This document shows, in pieces, positions 10,369-22,519 of a DNA stretch of 64,000 nucleotides (position 1 is its first letter; each line of letters begins with the position of its first letter). Made by a program: the position numbers and the translations under genes. The stretch is from Coniella vitis. Its lineage: Eukaryota > Ascomycota > Sordariomycetes > Diaporthales > Schizoparmaceae. The stretch lies in NCBI GenBank assembly GCA_011317545.1, contig WUJK01000003.1, positions 3,224,001 through 3,288,000 on the forward strand, in the 5' to 3' direction. Below the pieces are notes generated by a model that had not been told where the DNA came from, ran no database searches, and was given only the letters and a program-made list of their open reading frames with translations.

Positions 10369-13300
10369 CCAGCCAAGCCGGCAGATAAGCCAGTGAGGAG
10401 CCATTCTCAAAACTCGGCATGGCTCCGAGGCTTATTATCCACCCTACCACCTTGCATACATAGTAGTCCCTACTTATCCCTCTTGGGGGGGGGGTGTGGG
10501 AAGGGACAACGGCCCCAAAAGGGTGTTTCTGGCCGTCTGAGCCAAACTATCACTTATTATTCTTAGTGCTGCTGCGGCTGCAAGTGATGAATCGCAATAG
10601 ACTATACGGTACATGTAGTATCTGCAGCAGCTTGCGGCATCTTGTCACAATAGAGGATTCGTCTTAACTTTCTTTTTGCTTTGCGCGCGCACCAGGAACA
10701 AAAGACTACCACTCGGCGTTGTAACGCGGCAAGCCGGCCGGCTTTTGGACACGTCAGGGTTGGTAGCAGTTGTTTAGCGAAATGAGGGTCAGTTAATGGT
10801 GTTTGTGTGCGTGTGATTGTTATCGTCATTTCATTGTCTTCTTGCGGGCTGGCGACACTCATTCACTGGTGTGCACTGATCGATCGAGTTGAACCGTAGT
10901 CAGACTCCTAAGACCAGATGATCACTTGATATCTAGCATATTTCGGTTCAAGGACCTCCCTGGTAAATACTGTACTTGCATGCATATCCATGGCGCTCCG
11001 ATCCTAGCTTTCGTAGCTTGGTAGCCGACGTCTTATACATAGTAGTACGTCTCCATAGTTTCTCAGGAACCGATTACATACATAGTAAACACCCGCTGAG
11101 AACTAAGAATATACAAGTTCCGCAGAGTCCGTCATCCGATCAACGGGCCGACAGCAAGCTCTATCAACAAAGTATACACACAAAAGTCAATACTATGATG
11201 CAACGGCAAGCAAGGACGGGACGATCCTGGGACATGCGGTGTGTCTCACTGCGAGGGGTTGAGAAGAAGAAGAAGAAGAAGAAGCAGAAAACAAAATGAG
11301 AGATGAATTAATAGATATAGTGTCCGTATCACGTTTGCGTTTTGCTCTGTACACAGATTAAAGCGTAAATACGTAAGCCCGTTCAACCGATGCGTGACAG
11401 AACCCCTTGCTTTGCACTGGATGTTCATAAATCTTTGTATATCATGTATGCAATGTCTCGCTTATGGTTTGTGATCCTCGAGTTTCGGCGAGCGGGGAAC
11501 ATGTGAATGTGATGAAAGGAAGGATTTCGTCTCCGCTTGTCGAGTCCCAAGGCAAGAAAGTTGAGACGAAATCAAATTTTTTTTTTCGGTCTCTGTGGCA
11601 GTCATTTTGTCTCGTCTACTGCGGCTGATGGCCTCTATCTCTCCAAGGTTGGTATGCGGTCTTTTGGCAGCTTGTTGCCCAAGACGGCCTAGGACATACA
11701 GCAGGAGGATCGAGCAGCGTTGCAACCACGAGAAATTAGACACAAGTACGATGCAAAATGCGAATCATCAAATCTGCATTCCTGCTACCCAGCCGATCCA
11801 CCGACATTGTCCGCGGACTGGCTGGCTGGCTGGCTGGCTTGCCTGGAAAGTTACCGGACTGGCGGGCTACGGACGCTCCTCGACTTGTAGATCGTGATAT
11901 AGCCCATGGAAGGCGGACTATGACTTTCGGTAGACAGGTCAAAAGACCAGCAAGACAGGGCCATCCCCGTTTACGCTGCACCTACTATGGTATCTGCGTT
12001 CAATGCATGGCGCCTATCATTTGACGCAGTGGCTGCACTATCTGGGCACTATGGTAAAGGCAAAGGCAAGGAGCGCTATCAACTGCTACGACCTCTGCAA
12101 TGTCAGCACTGATGCAAGGCCGAAACAGGCGCTGGACCGGGCTACAGGAACTGGGCGCCAGGCACTGATGCAGGGCCAGAAGCAGGCAGCCTCGCTGTGT
12201 CATGTACCCTTTAGCGTGCCCAACTGACAAAGCTTGGCCGCTGACACACCACACACCACCCAAGGGACACGGACTGGTACACTGACGGGAAATCCTTCAA
12301 CAGCACACGCTCCTTTCACGCCAACACGCCCAGCAAGTGGCTCACCGCTCTTCATCTCAAGCATCGCCTTCACAGGCAATTCCCTCACAGGCAGCCTCTT
12401 CAGACGATGACTCGGCGACAGAAGGAAAGAGTCAGACGCAAGAATGGGCACACCCCGTACACAGTCAGCCAGGTGACCTGCAGAGCCTCACTTTTACCAA
12501 AGTTGGGCAATTGAATGGCTGCTTGCTTTTGAAACCCGTCCGTCTGGAGGACGGGAATTCCTAACCCACTTGAAGAAGTACATAGCACACCCTTTCACGG
12601 AATGCAACAGGGCCATGGACCAACGACGAAGGCAGACCGCGCAGCAGCCTTCCTTGGGCCTAGCTTTCAGCAGCACACCCTCTTGTTGGGCCCGGCCCTT
12701 CACACACCCTCGAGCCCAAAGCACTCCCTTCCAGAGACCCATCACGTGCTGTGCATCCATACAGCCGTCACCTTCGCTTGCATCTTGACTGCAGGAGAGA
12801 GGGGAACTGAGCCTGGAGCGGTCCTCATTATGCAGGTACCAGCAACCCAGACGCCTCACGTGTCTTTTTCTCATTTGCTCAGTGGCTTGCTGAGGTTCAG
12901 AGGAAACCGTCAAACAGGCTTGTTTTGGGAGACTGCGCTGTTGCTGCCATGTACTTGTGTAGGTTTCCAGCCTTGCCTTGGATATCAATGCTGCCGTCTA
13001 CGACCCGCCAGCCCGTATCTCCAAGAGAATAAACCCGCGAAGCGCCAGGAGCTCCAGCTCCTTCAAGCCACACGACGAACGGCATTGATCGATGATCCAA
13101 AACACACATACACACCCACACACACGCACAGCCCAAATCAAGGACAATTCTCAGTTTCTCCTTAGTACAGCACATCCCACCGATGTCATGTGTATCAACT
13201 CTAAAAGGAGTCCCGAGACTCCGGGTGGAACAACGGCAACAGCACTCTCCTTTCTTTTTTTTTGGGGGGGGGGTCCGCGGATAGGGTTTGTTTCCAGGGC

Positions 13301-15779
13301 GACCAATCACTTTCCCTCCTCCACTACTCTCGTGGCACTTTTCTCAGCCTAGGCACAGGCACGTTGGTGGTCACAAAAGGGCCGCTCGTCATCACGATGC
13401 CTTTCCTCCCCCTAGCTATCACGACACGTCTCACCATCCCCCACAACTTCCACCACCACTGCCACCCTCACTATCCATGACCGCCGGGAAGGATGCTAAG
13501 CCAAGCGCTGGTAGCAAGATGCGTTCACGCCTCTTGTCCTCGGCCGGGTCACATAGACAATCCAGGCAGCAGTGCCAGAAGGAGGAGGAGCAAGAGGCTT
13601 ACCACCCTCCGCATGCCGCTGTGTTGTGCTGCAATGTGCGATGCTACTGACACAATCACTTTCACCGGCGCCTCGTTCCACTTCACCCAACATGCACAGC
13701 GCGTTGGCCTGGCTGACATGTTCTCCGCGACCTCATGGATCGCTTGCTTGCTTGCTTGCTACTGCCGTAAATACTCACCATGATGACAACTTGAAAACAT
13801 ATACATGGATGAATACGTGCACTATCCGAGCTTTGCAAGAGAGTTTGTTCCATTGTTGCTCTACTATCATGTACACAACCAAGGAAAAGCCAGACAGGGC
13901 TTTTCCAGACTAGAGTAACTTTCTTCCTCGCTGAGCAACCCAACTACTTGTCAAGCAAGTTCATAACCACCTCCCTCATGAGGCATCCCGCCAAGAGAAG
14001 TGAGCCACATTTGCAAAGCCCTTCCCTGTTTTTTTTTTTTTTTCCTTCTCTCTCTCTTATTCTTATTCTTCTTCTTCTTCGCCTCTCATCCACGTCCCGG
14101 ACAAGGCGACCGATCTTCATCCATCGGTGTTCCGGCCGCCGTTACGCCGTTCTGGGGTTGCGGTGCACTACTATGATACAATAAGTACTACCTCGCACGC
14201 AAAGTACAACAACAATCACACATCCTGTGCCCAGGATTATACATGTAACTGTGTATGCATGTGTGTGTGTGTGAGTGTGTGTGTGATCTGAGATGTGCGA
14301 GCCAGTGCGTGGTCCAGCTATGCAATCTTGGAAACTTTCAAGATCCAAAATGAGTGCTGTTGTTGTTTGTTATTCTTATTTTTATTCTTGGAATATTGTT
14401 GTTGCTGTTGTTGCTTTCGGTTCCCGAAGAGCGGACGAAGATATTTATACCACCCACACACACACACACACTTACCAAACCAGCTGACACTTCGTAACCC
14501 CCCCCGCCCGCCCTCTCCCCGCCTCTCGAATCCAACACTAGGGATACGTATAGCACAGTATCGAATAGCCCTGTTTCAGAATCTAGTACCTGGGCTGAGC
14601 AAGTATTAGCCTCATGAAATGAATCTCGGTGTTGCGATTGGAAGAACTTGACGGCCTTGGAGAAAGGGAAGGAAGCGGAAAGTGGGGGCGGGCGGGCGGG
14701 GCAAGATGTCGTCGGCCGCAGATGTTTTATTTTTATTCTTATTTCTTTTTCTTTTTTTTTTTTTTCCCCTCCCCAGAGATAGAATTTCATTGAGCTTGCA
14801 GTTCTCAACTCTCTTTTTTTTTTTCCCTCTAAAGATAATGATTTTCTTAAAAAAAATATTTCTCGACAAAAAAGGGATTCTCGTTTTCAGGCAAGGTTTG
14901 TAAAGTTATTTCTCTCGAGGCAAAAAAAAAAAAAAGTATGGATTGGTATATATACATATGCATATAACCCACCCTCAAAAAGACTTTATAGAAGCCCGCG
15001 CACTGCGACCTACCGTGCCTATCGTTTCTTTCTTTTTCTTTTTTACGTATGGTGTAGCTACGACTTGGAGAAGAAAACTTTGAAGGAAAAAGAAAATTGA
15101 TCGGAAACATTTGCTCAAACCGCCAGGTGATAATGATAATGGGTGGGTAGAAACAACCCCCCCCCACAAAAAAAAAGGTTTAGCAGCTAGGCTATTTTAT
15201 TATATTTATCTTTCCATTTCCCGTATAATCAAACGTCGTCGTCACAAAAGAGGTGTAGACCAAAATGTGTTTTAAGTGAGTTTTAGGAGCTGTCGTCTCA
15301 TAGTACATAACTTTACATGAGGTATCGATAGCACTGATCATGGCACTGTTGATACGTTATAGACTAAAACAGTTTGTATGAAAGAAAAGAAAAAGAAGAA
15401 GAAGAAGAAAAAAGAAAACGAATGTTGATGTGTTTTATTTTCTTGGCTGGTGGTAATGGTGATGATCTTATTGCTCCTATATACATCACGCCTTATTAGC
15501 TTTACTGTCAAAGAGTCAAAACACGTTATTTAAAACATTGATTTAAAGTCAAACAATATAGCCCTGAATGAATATAACGGAAGTAAATCAGGTCTAACCC
15601 CCCCTCTCACAAACAGACAGACAAGATAGACCAACCCCCCAAGAAAAAAAAACGACTCGATAATATTCAAATATATACCCAGATATACCTTTGCAAAGAT
15701 AGCAACACCACTCTTACACCAGAACTGTCCCTCAACTTTCTCTTCAAAGGAGGAAGAATACAACGTGGCATACAAGATA

Positions 15780-15809
15780 TCACCTGCCTGCCTGCCTGCC
15801 TGCCTGCCT
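15780..15809. repeat. (CTGC)n microsatellite
   Basis: A run of about seven tandem CTGC/CCTG tetranucleotides in the AT-rich flank downstream of the bHLH gene. Confidence 0.85.
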
Positions 15810-16360
15810 CGACTTGAGAGATTGGGTAAAAGCCCATGTTGTGTTCTTCTCATCCCATAAACCTGATTTGAGCTTGAATATTTTTGCAATGATTTATCTT
15901 CTTCCTTTCCTTTATCTTCCACTAATCAGCATAAGTATAGATATTCCTTTGATTAGATTTTCTGCAACATGCACGATATAGAATAACAGCATCCGGGTCC
16001 TCACTCCCCAAGCACTCACTGCTCGGTAGGTATAAAAGAAAAAGACGCAAACGGCCCTAATAGTACATCGTACAATCACTTGGTAACAGCTAAAGAAGTG
16101 CAGCGTAACTTTCCAAATATCATTCTTCTCTTGGAGAATTCTCATGCGAAAATGAACTGCCAAGGTCAAGACTGGACTTGTTTCTTTTAGAACGCTCAAC
16201 GTTCCATGACGATTACCCAGAGTACGGATGAACGCAAAGATTGTTCCCCTTGAAATATAAGTCATGATGGCACAAGAATTTTGATGCAATCGACAGCAGA
16301 CTGGCTACCAACGCCGGCAGGGAAAACACACTGTGGACAGAATAGCCCCCAAGAATCCAG

Positions 16361-17893
16361 TCACGCACTCAGCAAGTCTCTGACGCTCATGCCTCTCGCC
16401 GGACCACTACTGCCACTGCCACTGCCACTGCTGCCGGTGACAACACTATTCCCTTCACGACCACCAGCGCCAGAAACAGAAACAGAAACAGAACCGCCCG
16501 TAGTACTCGAAATCGTCCCCCTTCGATCCGCATTCAGCATCAGCAGCGCAGCAGTAGCCTCCTGATCCAGGTCCCATTCCCGAAGCGGACCCAGCGCGGG
16601 GCTCGTGAGCGCAGAGTGGTTGCTCGTGGCGTAGTGCGCTACTGCTGACCCTCCAGCTGCTGCTGTCGTCATGCCAAATCCCCAACCGGGTCCAACTGCA
16701 GGTGACGCTGTTGCGCTGTGGAAGCTATAGTGCCTGTGGTGTTCAGCGCCGGCGGCGGAGGGTGGTGGTGGTAAAGTAGCGACTGTCGAAATGGAAGCGT
16801 GGGAATCCTTGCGGCGGGTGGCAGCTGGAGAAGGATACGAGTATGTGTCTTGGGGTACGAGAGCGGGCGATGGTGAGGATTGATGAGGGGATATGGCAGA
16901 GGAGGAGGAAGAAGAAGAAGAAGAAGCGGCGGAGGAGCGTGTGATTGAGGTTGGTGAGACGGCCATGCCTGAGCCTGTCATTTCGACGTCGGGTTGCTGT
17001 TGTTCTTCTACGTAGCTTGATTGTTGTTGCTGGTGCTGGTGCTGGTGATGCTGGTGGTGTTGTGGGAATAATGCTTCTTGCTCAGGACTGGCAGGCACAA
17101 CTGCGGCTTCGACAGACTCCCTGGGTTCCCTCTGTGCCTTGAGCTTCTCTACGCAGTCCTGAAGATAGCGTACATATTCGATTGATGCCTGGTGTACGTG
17201 TTTAGTCAACGACCTCTTGACCTCATCTAAGCCTTGAGTGGCAAGACTCACCTGAAGGATAGCCAGCTTGTGCATCTCGCCAGTGCACGCAGGAATCATG
17301 CTCTTCAAGACGGCAAACTCGTCATTCATTTTGGACCTCCGTCTCCTCTCAATCAAACTGTGTGCTGTTTTCCTAGCAATCTTGCGGCCAGCAGCGCTTG
17401 TCGCAGAGGGCTGCTTCTTTTTGGACGACGATGGCAAGCCCGCCTCACCTGCAGCGGCAGCAGACGCCTTCTTACTTGAACCCCTCGTGCTCCCCGTGAG
17501 CGCCGGCGAGGACTCTTGAGCAGCCTTCTTGTTCTTTTCTTCCTGCTGCTGCTGCTGCTGGTGGTGGTGGCGGGGCTTCATTTGGATGATCTTGCGGGAT
17601 CTTGTTGGAGGCGGAGGCAGCACAAAGGAAGCGTCCTCCTTGGGCACGATGGTGGAGGCAGCTCGTCTTCTTGCCTTGACCGCTTCGCTTGGTTGGATGG
17701 GATAGGGTTTGCCGACTGCGGCCTGGGAGACGGGTGACTCGGGCGTGGCCATGGCTGTCCTGGCTGTGTCGTGGACCATGGCTGCTGGCGGGAGTTCAAA
17801 GGCCATTTGCAGGGTGGATGTCTGCGTGGCGCCATCTCTGGCGTGGATGTCTGTTGACGAGGCGGGCGTGGGCGGGAGGGCGGTTCGCGGCAT
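16361..17893 (-). CDS. Basic helix-loop-helix transcription factor
   Basis: Exons are 17893-17252 and 17188-16361, separated by a 63-bp intron with a strong GTGAGT donor. The spliced protein is 489 residues. A canonical bHLH spans about residues 171-232: basic region KTAHSLIERRRRSKMND, with the His-Glu-Arg pattern of E-box (CANNTG) binders, then helix 1 EFAVLKSMIPAC and helix 2 HKLAILQASIEYVRYLQDCVEKLK. The rest is disordered: His/Gln runs before the bHLH, and Ser, Gln/His and Pro runs after it. It should act as a nuclear dimeric regulator; the targets cannot be read from the sequence. The start chosen is the ATG at 17893 (MPRTALPPTP), preceded by a plausible 3' splice site at about 17907, suggesting a 5' UTR intron. 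The frame is open further upstream but without an ATG. Oddly, the coding intron is a multiple of three and has no stop. Confidence 0.85.
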   Translation of the reverse strand: MPRTALPPTPASSTDIHARDGATQTSTLQMAFELPPAAMVHDTARTAMATPESPVSQAAVGKPYPIQPSEAVKARRRAASTIVPKEDASFVLPPPPTRSRKIIQMKPRHHHQQQQQQEEKNKKAAQESSPALTGSTRGSSKKASAAAAGEAGLPSSSKKKQPSATSAAGRKIARKTAHSLIERRRRSKMNDEFAVLKSMIPACTGEMHKLAILQVSLATQGLDEVKRSLTKHVHQASIEYVRYLQDCVEKLKAQREPRESVEAAVVPASPEQEALFPQHHQHHQHQHQQQQSSYVEEQQQPDVEMTGSGMAVSPTSITRSSAASSSSSSSSSAISPHQSSPSPALVPQDTYSYPSPAATRRKDSHASISTVATLPPPPSAAGAEHHRHYSFHSATASPAVGPGWGFGMTTAAAGGSAVAHYATSNHSALTSPALGPLREWDLDQEATAALLMLNADRRGTISSTTGGSVSVSVSGAGGREGNSVVTGSSGSGSGSSGPARGMSVRDLLSA

Positions 17894-19808
17894 GCTGGTG
17901 GCGGTTCTACGAGCGTAGTAGAGAAGCCAGAAGACAGACACGACACAGCTGTTGGCGCGAGGCCCTGGTGGGAAGATGGAGAGCACGGCCAGGGCCAGAT
18001 GTTGAAGACTGCGGTATAGCTTGCGCAAGTGCTCGAGCGCTTTGAGGGAGGGATAGACGTCTTGTCGTGGGCCGTGTAACCAGCGTCACGGGGACCAATG
18101 TGTAACAATCCGGGCGTGTGAATGGATTTGGGAACAACAACCACACCCAGCCAGCCGAAGGTCAGGTGCAGTCAGGGCGCACGAGAACGGAGCGAGCAGA
18201 AGGAGGCTGCGGAAGAATACAGGAATAAGAACGAGACGTAACCGGGTGGACTTCCTTCCTTCGAAGACAACAGTGGACAACAACCTGGGCAGTCAGCAAT
18301 GTAGGATCAAACTGATGGGAAAGAGGGAGCCTGGTTGCCGAGCCTGACGCGTGATCAGACAGAGACAAGGCAGACTGTCTTGTAAAAGTAGATCTCGGTG
18401 AAGAGAAGGAGAAGGGCGTCCAGTGCTACTACGACAAATGACAACAACAGCAACAACAACAATCATTACTACTACGACAACATTTCAGGACAGCCCAGAA
18501 AATGAATCGGATGCATTACAGGCAAAAACGTAGCGTCATGGCATCTTGGCAATTCCTAGGGCTATCAACAGCGCAATCATCTCGTAGATTCGCACGCAAT
18601 AAGTGTACAGTAAGTACATGGTATGTCAAGGAGAGGTGAAAGCTTCCCCAACGACAAGGCCGGCAAGTGCTCGTGTGCTCCCACCAGCGAATAGGCGTCG
18701 AGCATGGCGCCTCGTGCTGTCCAAGGCTCTACCACCATGCATGTACTATGTATCGAGCGAGAGGCTGGATGCGTGTCCTTGATCCCTGTGGCGGGACGGC
18801 ACTTGGCTTTAGATACGTTTCTCCTAGTATCCGGTACTTTGGGGTGGCTTCCACTATTAGATGGGGCTTTCTCCATCAATGCTCTCCCCCTCACGGTACA
18901 GTAACTTTGACGCTGGCTAGCTTTGCTTTCCACCCGCCACCTGAGCCGCGTCGGAATTCTCGCAAAGAGAACCGAGTGAGCTACACTTGTTGTCTCTGCG
19001 ATTCTTGACTCGTCTGCTCTGCACATCGACCAATAAGCAGACCCCGCTTCTTCTTCTTCTTCTTCCCCTCCGCAGTGCAAGTCAACCTCAACCATACATA
19101 GTACGCCACTTCCACCGACGGGCTGGACGTCGCATGCAGTGCAACCCGCCAGGCAGACGGAACAAGAGCATGATTCGTTTCACAGCAGAGATTGGCCCGT
19201 CTGAGGCTAAACGCCTCAACCTCCAGGTCCAAAGCGCGCTCTCTCTTGTAGGCCCAAGAGCCTAAGAGGTGCCCACGTGCCCACATTCCCAGAATCCGTA
19301 GGATCGAATGATGGATTTGGCGGGACGAGACCCCTTCTCGTTTGGCATGGGGCGACCCCTGCTCTGCCCCCCTTGGTTCCTTCCCCCAATGTCATGTGCT
19401 ATGTATCTGAGTACTTTCAACAACCCCCTGCCCCTGCCCCTTTCCCCCACCCTCTCCCACCATGCTGCGTGCGGCAGCTTTGGCTTTGGGCGTTGCTCAC
19501 GTGCTTCCTTCTGCATCAGCACCCTGTTTTGGATGGTGGTTTAACCGTTTCTCATGTGGTTCTACCAAATATGACGATCCTATGTAAATGGGCATGGCCA
19601 TACTGTATATATAGGCAGCTCTCAAAACAATGTACTATATGCCCCCTTCTCCAGTAAAACGCCAAAATAAAACAGAGTTTCAAAAAAAAAAAAAAAAAAA
19701 AAAACATCCCTGCCTGTTTTTCCCCCAACCGTGATCAACACAGACAATGAAATGTTGCCTCCCCAACCGGAACAAGCCCAACCCAAAACCCTCAATTCTG
19801 CATTTTCT
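17894..19808. other. Intergenic between bHLH gene and P5C dehydrogenase gene
   Basis: This holds the 5' flank of the bHLH gene and the 3' flank of the dehydrogenase gene. It has two motif copies (18744-18752 and 19095-19103) and a 23-A run at 19682-19704. No conserved coding sequence was seen. Confidence 0.6.
19682..19704. repeat. Poly-A tract, 23 bp
   Basis: An uninterrupted run of 23 A about 105 bp beyond the stop codon of the dehydrogenase gene. It lies on the opposite strand to that gene's mRNA sense, so it is not its poly(A) tail. Confidence 0.9.
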
Positions 19809-21745
19809 TTAAATCTCGTTGCTGGGATATTCAACCTTGGTCGTCGCATTGAACTCCTCCTTCAAACTCCTCATGCTCACAAACCGGCCCATGATGGCCG
19901 CACTGCCCGCCTTGTCGTTGGTTCCTGACGCCCGCGCACCGCCAAACGGCTGCTGGCCCACCACGGCGCCCGTGCTCTTGCAGTTGATGTAAAAGTTACC
20001 CGCCGCATTGCGCAGTGCATCCTCGGCCTCACGCACGGCCGCCCGGTCCGCCGCAAAGACGGATCCCGTGAGGCCGTACTCGGACGTCGAGTCCACCAGT
20101 TCGCACGCCTTGCGGAAGCCATCGGCTTGGCTATCGTCGTAGACGTAGGCCGTCAGAATGGGCCCAAAGAATTCGTTGCGCAGGTAAGGATGCGCCGGGT
20201 TGGTCGTTTGGTAGATGGTTGGGCGCACATAGTAGCCCTGGGACCCGTCGTACTTGCCACCCGTCACGAGCTCCAGCTCGCTGTCGCTCTTGGCCGCGTC
20301 AATGGCGCCGCTGAGTTTCTTAAAGGAGGGCTCGTGAATGACGGGGCCGATGAAGTTCTGCGGCTCCGATGGCACACCGAGCTGCAGCTTCTCCGTCTCG
20401 GCAATGAGCTTTTGCTTGAACTCTGGCCAGACGCTCTTGGGAACGTAGAGGCGCGAGGTGGCGCTGCACTTTTGGCCCTGGAACTCAAAGGCGCCGCGGA
20501 CGGTCTGGATGGCGGCGTTGTCAAGGTCGGCTGTCGGGTGCACAATGTGGAAGTTCTTGCCGCCCGTCTCGCCGACTATGCGTGGGTAGCCAATGTAGCG
20601 GCCCTCGGCAATGCCCTGGCCAATCTGGCCGTACAGCTTGCGGAAGACGGCGGTGCTTCCTGTGTAGTGCAGGGCAGCAAACTGCTTGTGCTCCAAAATC
20701 ACCTTGGTCACCTCCTCGGGGTTACCGGGCACAAATTGAATGACGTCCTTGGGCAGGCCTGCTTCGAGGAAAATGTTGTAGAGCAGCCAGTTGGAGGCAA
20801 TGGCCGAGTCCGACGGCTTCCATACCACAACGTTGCCCAGTAGTGCAGGGAGGCCCGGGAGGTTGCCGGCAATGGCAGTGAAGTTGAAGGGCGTAATGGC
20901 GTAGACGAAGCCCTCGAGCGGGCGGTACTCGACACGGTTCCACACGCCGGGGGAGTTGTGGGCGGGCTGCTGCGAGTAGAGCTCCTCGGCGTACTGGACA
21001 TTGAAGCGCAAAAAGTCGCACAGCTCGGCGGCGGCGTCGATTTCGGCCTGCCAGGCGTTCTTTCCCTGGCCCAACATGGTGGCGGCCATGATGTCGTAGC
21101 GGTACTTTGTGGAGACGAGGTCGGCTGCCTTGAGGAAGACGGCAGCGCGGTCTGCAAAGGGGAGTGATGCCCACGCATCTTTGGCCGCCAGCGCAGAATC
21201 AATGGCGGCCTGGACGTGCTCGGGGTCGGCTTTGGCGTACTGGGCTACGACCTCGGAGTGGTTGGATGGGTTGAACTGCTTTCCAGTGGACGAAGTCTTG
21301 ATCTGTGGATACATGAGCACATAAGTATGTGTGACAAGATGTTTCGATCAACAGGGTTCCAAGGAGGCGATCGAACCTCTTTGCCACCAATGACCAAAGG
21401 CACGTTCACCGCGCCTTTGCTCTTTATCCTCTCAAACGTCGAGAGCAGACCTTGACGCTCTGCCGAGCCCTTGGCATAGTGTTGCTGTGAAAAGACGGTC
21501 AGCTTGCCACGGGTCAAGAAGCAATGCAGCACAGCAATGGCATGGCTGATACTTGGGAACCAACTCACGTTTGGCTCATTGGCAATCTTGGGAATCTTGA
21601 ACGTTGCCAGTACAGACGCTCTGGAGGCACTCGTCGAGAAGCCGCGAGGAGATGGGCTGGCGATCAATCTGCTGGAGAGAGGAGAGCTGCAGCGGACGCC
21701 TGACCGTGCCGTCAACGAGACGAGGCCGACTCTGCGGGATGCCAT
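19809..21745 (-). CDS. put2: Delta-1-pyrroline-5-carboxylate dehydrogenase, mitochondrial
   Basis: Three exons (21745-21569, 21484-21377, 21302-19809) encode 592 residues, in line with fungal P5CDH. The enzyme oxidises glutamate semialdehyde/P5C to glutamate with NAD+, the second step of proline catabolism, in the mitochondrial matrix. The N-terminus is Arg/Ser-rich without acidic residues (RRVGLVSLTARSGVRCSSPL), a typical matrix-targeting presequence. The aldehyde dehydrogenase fold is complete: AITPFNFTAIAGNLPG and VVWKPSD of the NAD site, the general-base Glu in VGETGGKN (about residue 340), the catalytic Cys in FQGQKCSATSR (about 374), and the family signature NEFFGPILTAYVY. The C-terminal GQQPFGGARASGTNDKAG is specific to the P5CDH branch. 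Intron 2 uses a weak donor (GTTCGA) but the frame and homology demand it. The neighbouring genes are unrelated to proline metabolism. Confidence 0.96.
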
Positions 21746-22063
21746 AGTGGGAGTAGGGGGAGGGAAGAAGACGGGGGAGGAGTGCAAGCTGCTGCGAGAT
21801 GAAGCGGGGAGCGTATGATTGGCAGTCGAGAACGAGGGGATATCCGAGGTTGAGGGAGAGACACGACAAAAGCCACGGACAAATGGGGATGAAGCTTTTT
21901 ATGTTTCTTGCTTTTCACTTGTCCCTCTTTGTGATCTTATCGCGAAGTCCTGGGATGCAAAGACAGTTATGTAGGTAGGAGGAAGGCCGCTATATTTACT
22001 ATCTACTATCGATACCATCCACTATCACGTTGCACTTGGATGCTATGCTCGGTTGTCCACGGT

Positions 22064-22291
22064 TCAAGGGCTGCCGATGCGGAGAAGGGCTGCCCCACCC
22101 AGGTGTGAATTGGCCAATGGCGTGTTACGCTTTGCTAGTTCGACCCCCGATGGCCGGCCCACTGAGAAGGCAGGCGCGCTCTCATTCGTTGTTGCTATCT
22201 TGACTTGATCGGTGGGAGTTGCCAGTCGGCCGAGGGAGCGGGCGACGGCTGTCTGATGTTGTCTATAGAACGCTTTCTTGAACCGAGCCAT
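22064..22291 (-). CDS. Small open frame, 75 aa, doubtful
   Basis: The ATG at 22291 is preceded on its strand by a pyrimidine-rich leader (CTTCTCTCCATCTTCC). It opens a 75-residue frame that starts MARFKKAFYRQHQTAVARSL, a basic amphipathic stretch that could be a mitochondrial targeting segment. The remainder has no recognisable domain. It may be a small mitochondrial protein, the first exon of a longer gene, or chance. Nothing here proves expression. Confidence 0.22.
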   Translation of the reverse strand: MARFKKAFYRQHQTAVARSLGRLATPTDQVKIATTNESAPAFSVGRPSGVELAKRNTPLANSHLGGAALLRIGSP

Positions 22292-22496
22292 GGAAGATGG
22301 AGAGAAGTTTTTTTTTGTCCCTCCTGTCTGTGTTGGCCTAAGAACATGTGAATAAATGTGTAATTGGAATGACATGAACCCTACGGAGCAATGTGCTAGT
22401 GGGACAAAACTTTGCAAGAGGCGTGTTGTAATTATACTCGCTAGAATCATCCATGGATGCAGTACAGTGATGTGAGCCCATATGTTTACTGAGCGC

Positions 22497-22519
22497 ATAT
22501 ATATATATATATATATATA
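22497..22519. repeat. (AT)n microsatellite
   Basis: About 11 AT dinucleotides in intergenic sequence. Confidence 0.95.

Larger units (their letters stand above)
7393..11087. repeat. Cluster of TACTATGTA/TACATAGTA motifs
   Basis: Nine exact copies occur, starting at 7393, 8698, 8832, 9266, 9800, 9937, 10457, 11036 and 11079. Several one-mismatch copies lie between them, for example near 7414, 7654 and 9476. Both orientations occur. No gene is recognised in the interval. This is the densest accumulation of the motif in the window. Confidence 0.85.
6314..16360. other. Gene-poor stretch, about 10 kb
   Basis: No frame in this stretch has a recognisable domain or a convincing exon structure. It is rich in simple repeats: GGT, CAGA, GGCT, TTGC, TG/AC and CTGC runs, and a 47-T tract at 9864-9910. 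Nine of the 30 exact TACATAGTA/TACTATGTA copies lie between 7393 and 11087. From about 14.7 to 16.3 kb the sequence becomes T/A-rich with many homopolymer runs. That part probably includes the 3' UTR of the bHLH gene, whose stop is at 16361. Unspliced non-coding RNAs or genes with very short exons cannot be excluded. Confidence 0.6.

Noticed and set aside
12602..13165. 187-residue open frame on the plus strand in the gene-poor stretch
   Set aside because: The residue composition is irregular (many Cys, His and Leu without pattern), there is no domain, and no flanking exon structure fits. It is probably chance.
13478..13650. ATG (13478) after a C/T-rich leader opening a 57-codon frame
   Set aside because: The leader looks like a fungal 5' UTR, but the frame has no recognisable sequence and no convincing continuation by splicing.
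17894..18028. 45-residue N-terminal extension of the bHLH protein
   Set aside because: There is no ATG in this part, and a splice acceptor lies just before the ATG at 17893.
20127..20843. 238-residue frame on the plus strand
   Set aside because: It is antisense to the conserved aldehyde dehydrogenase domain and has no homology of its own.
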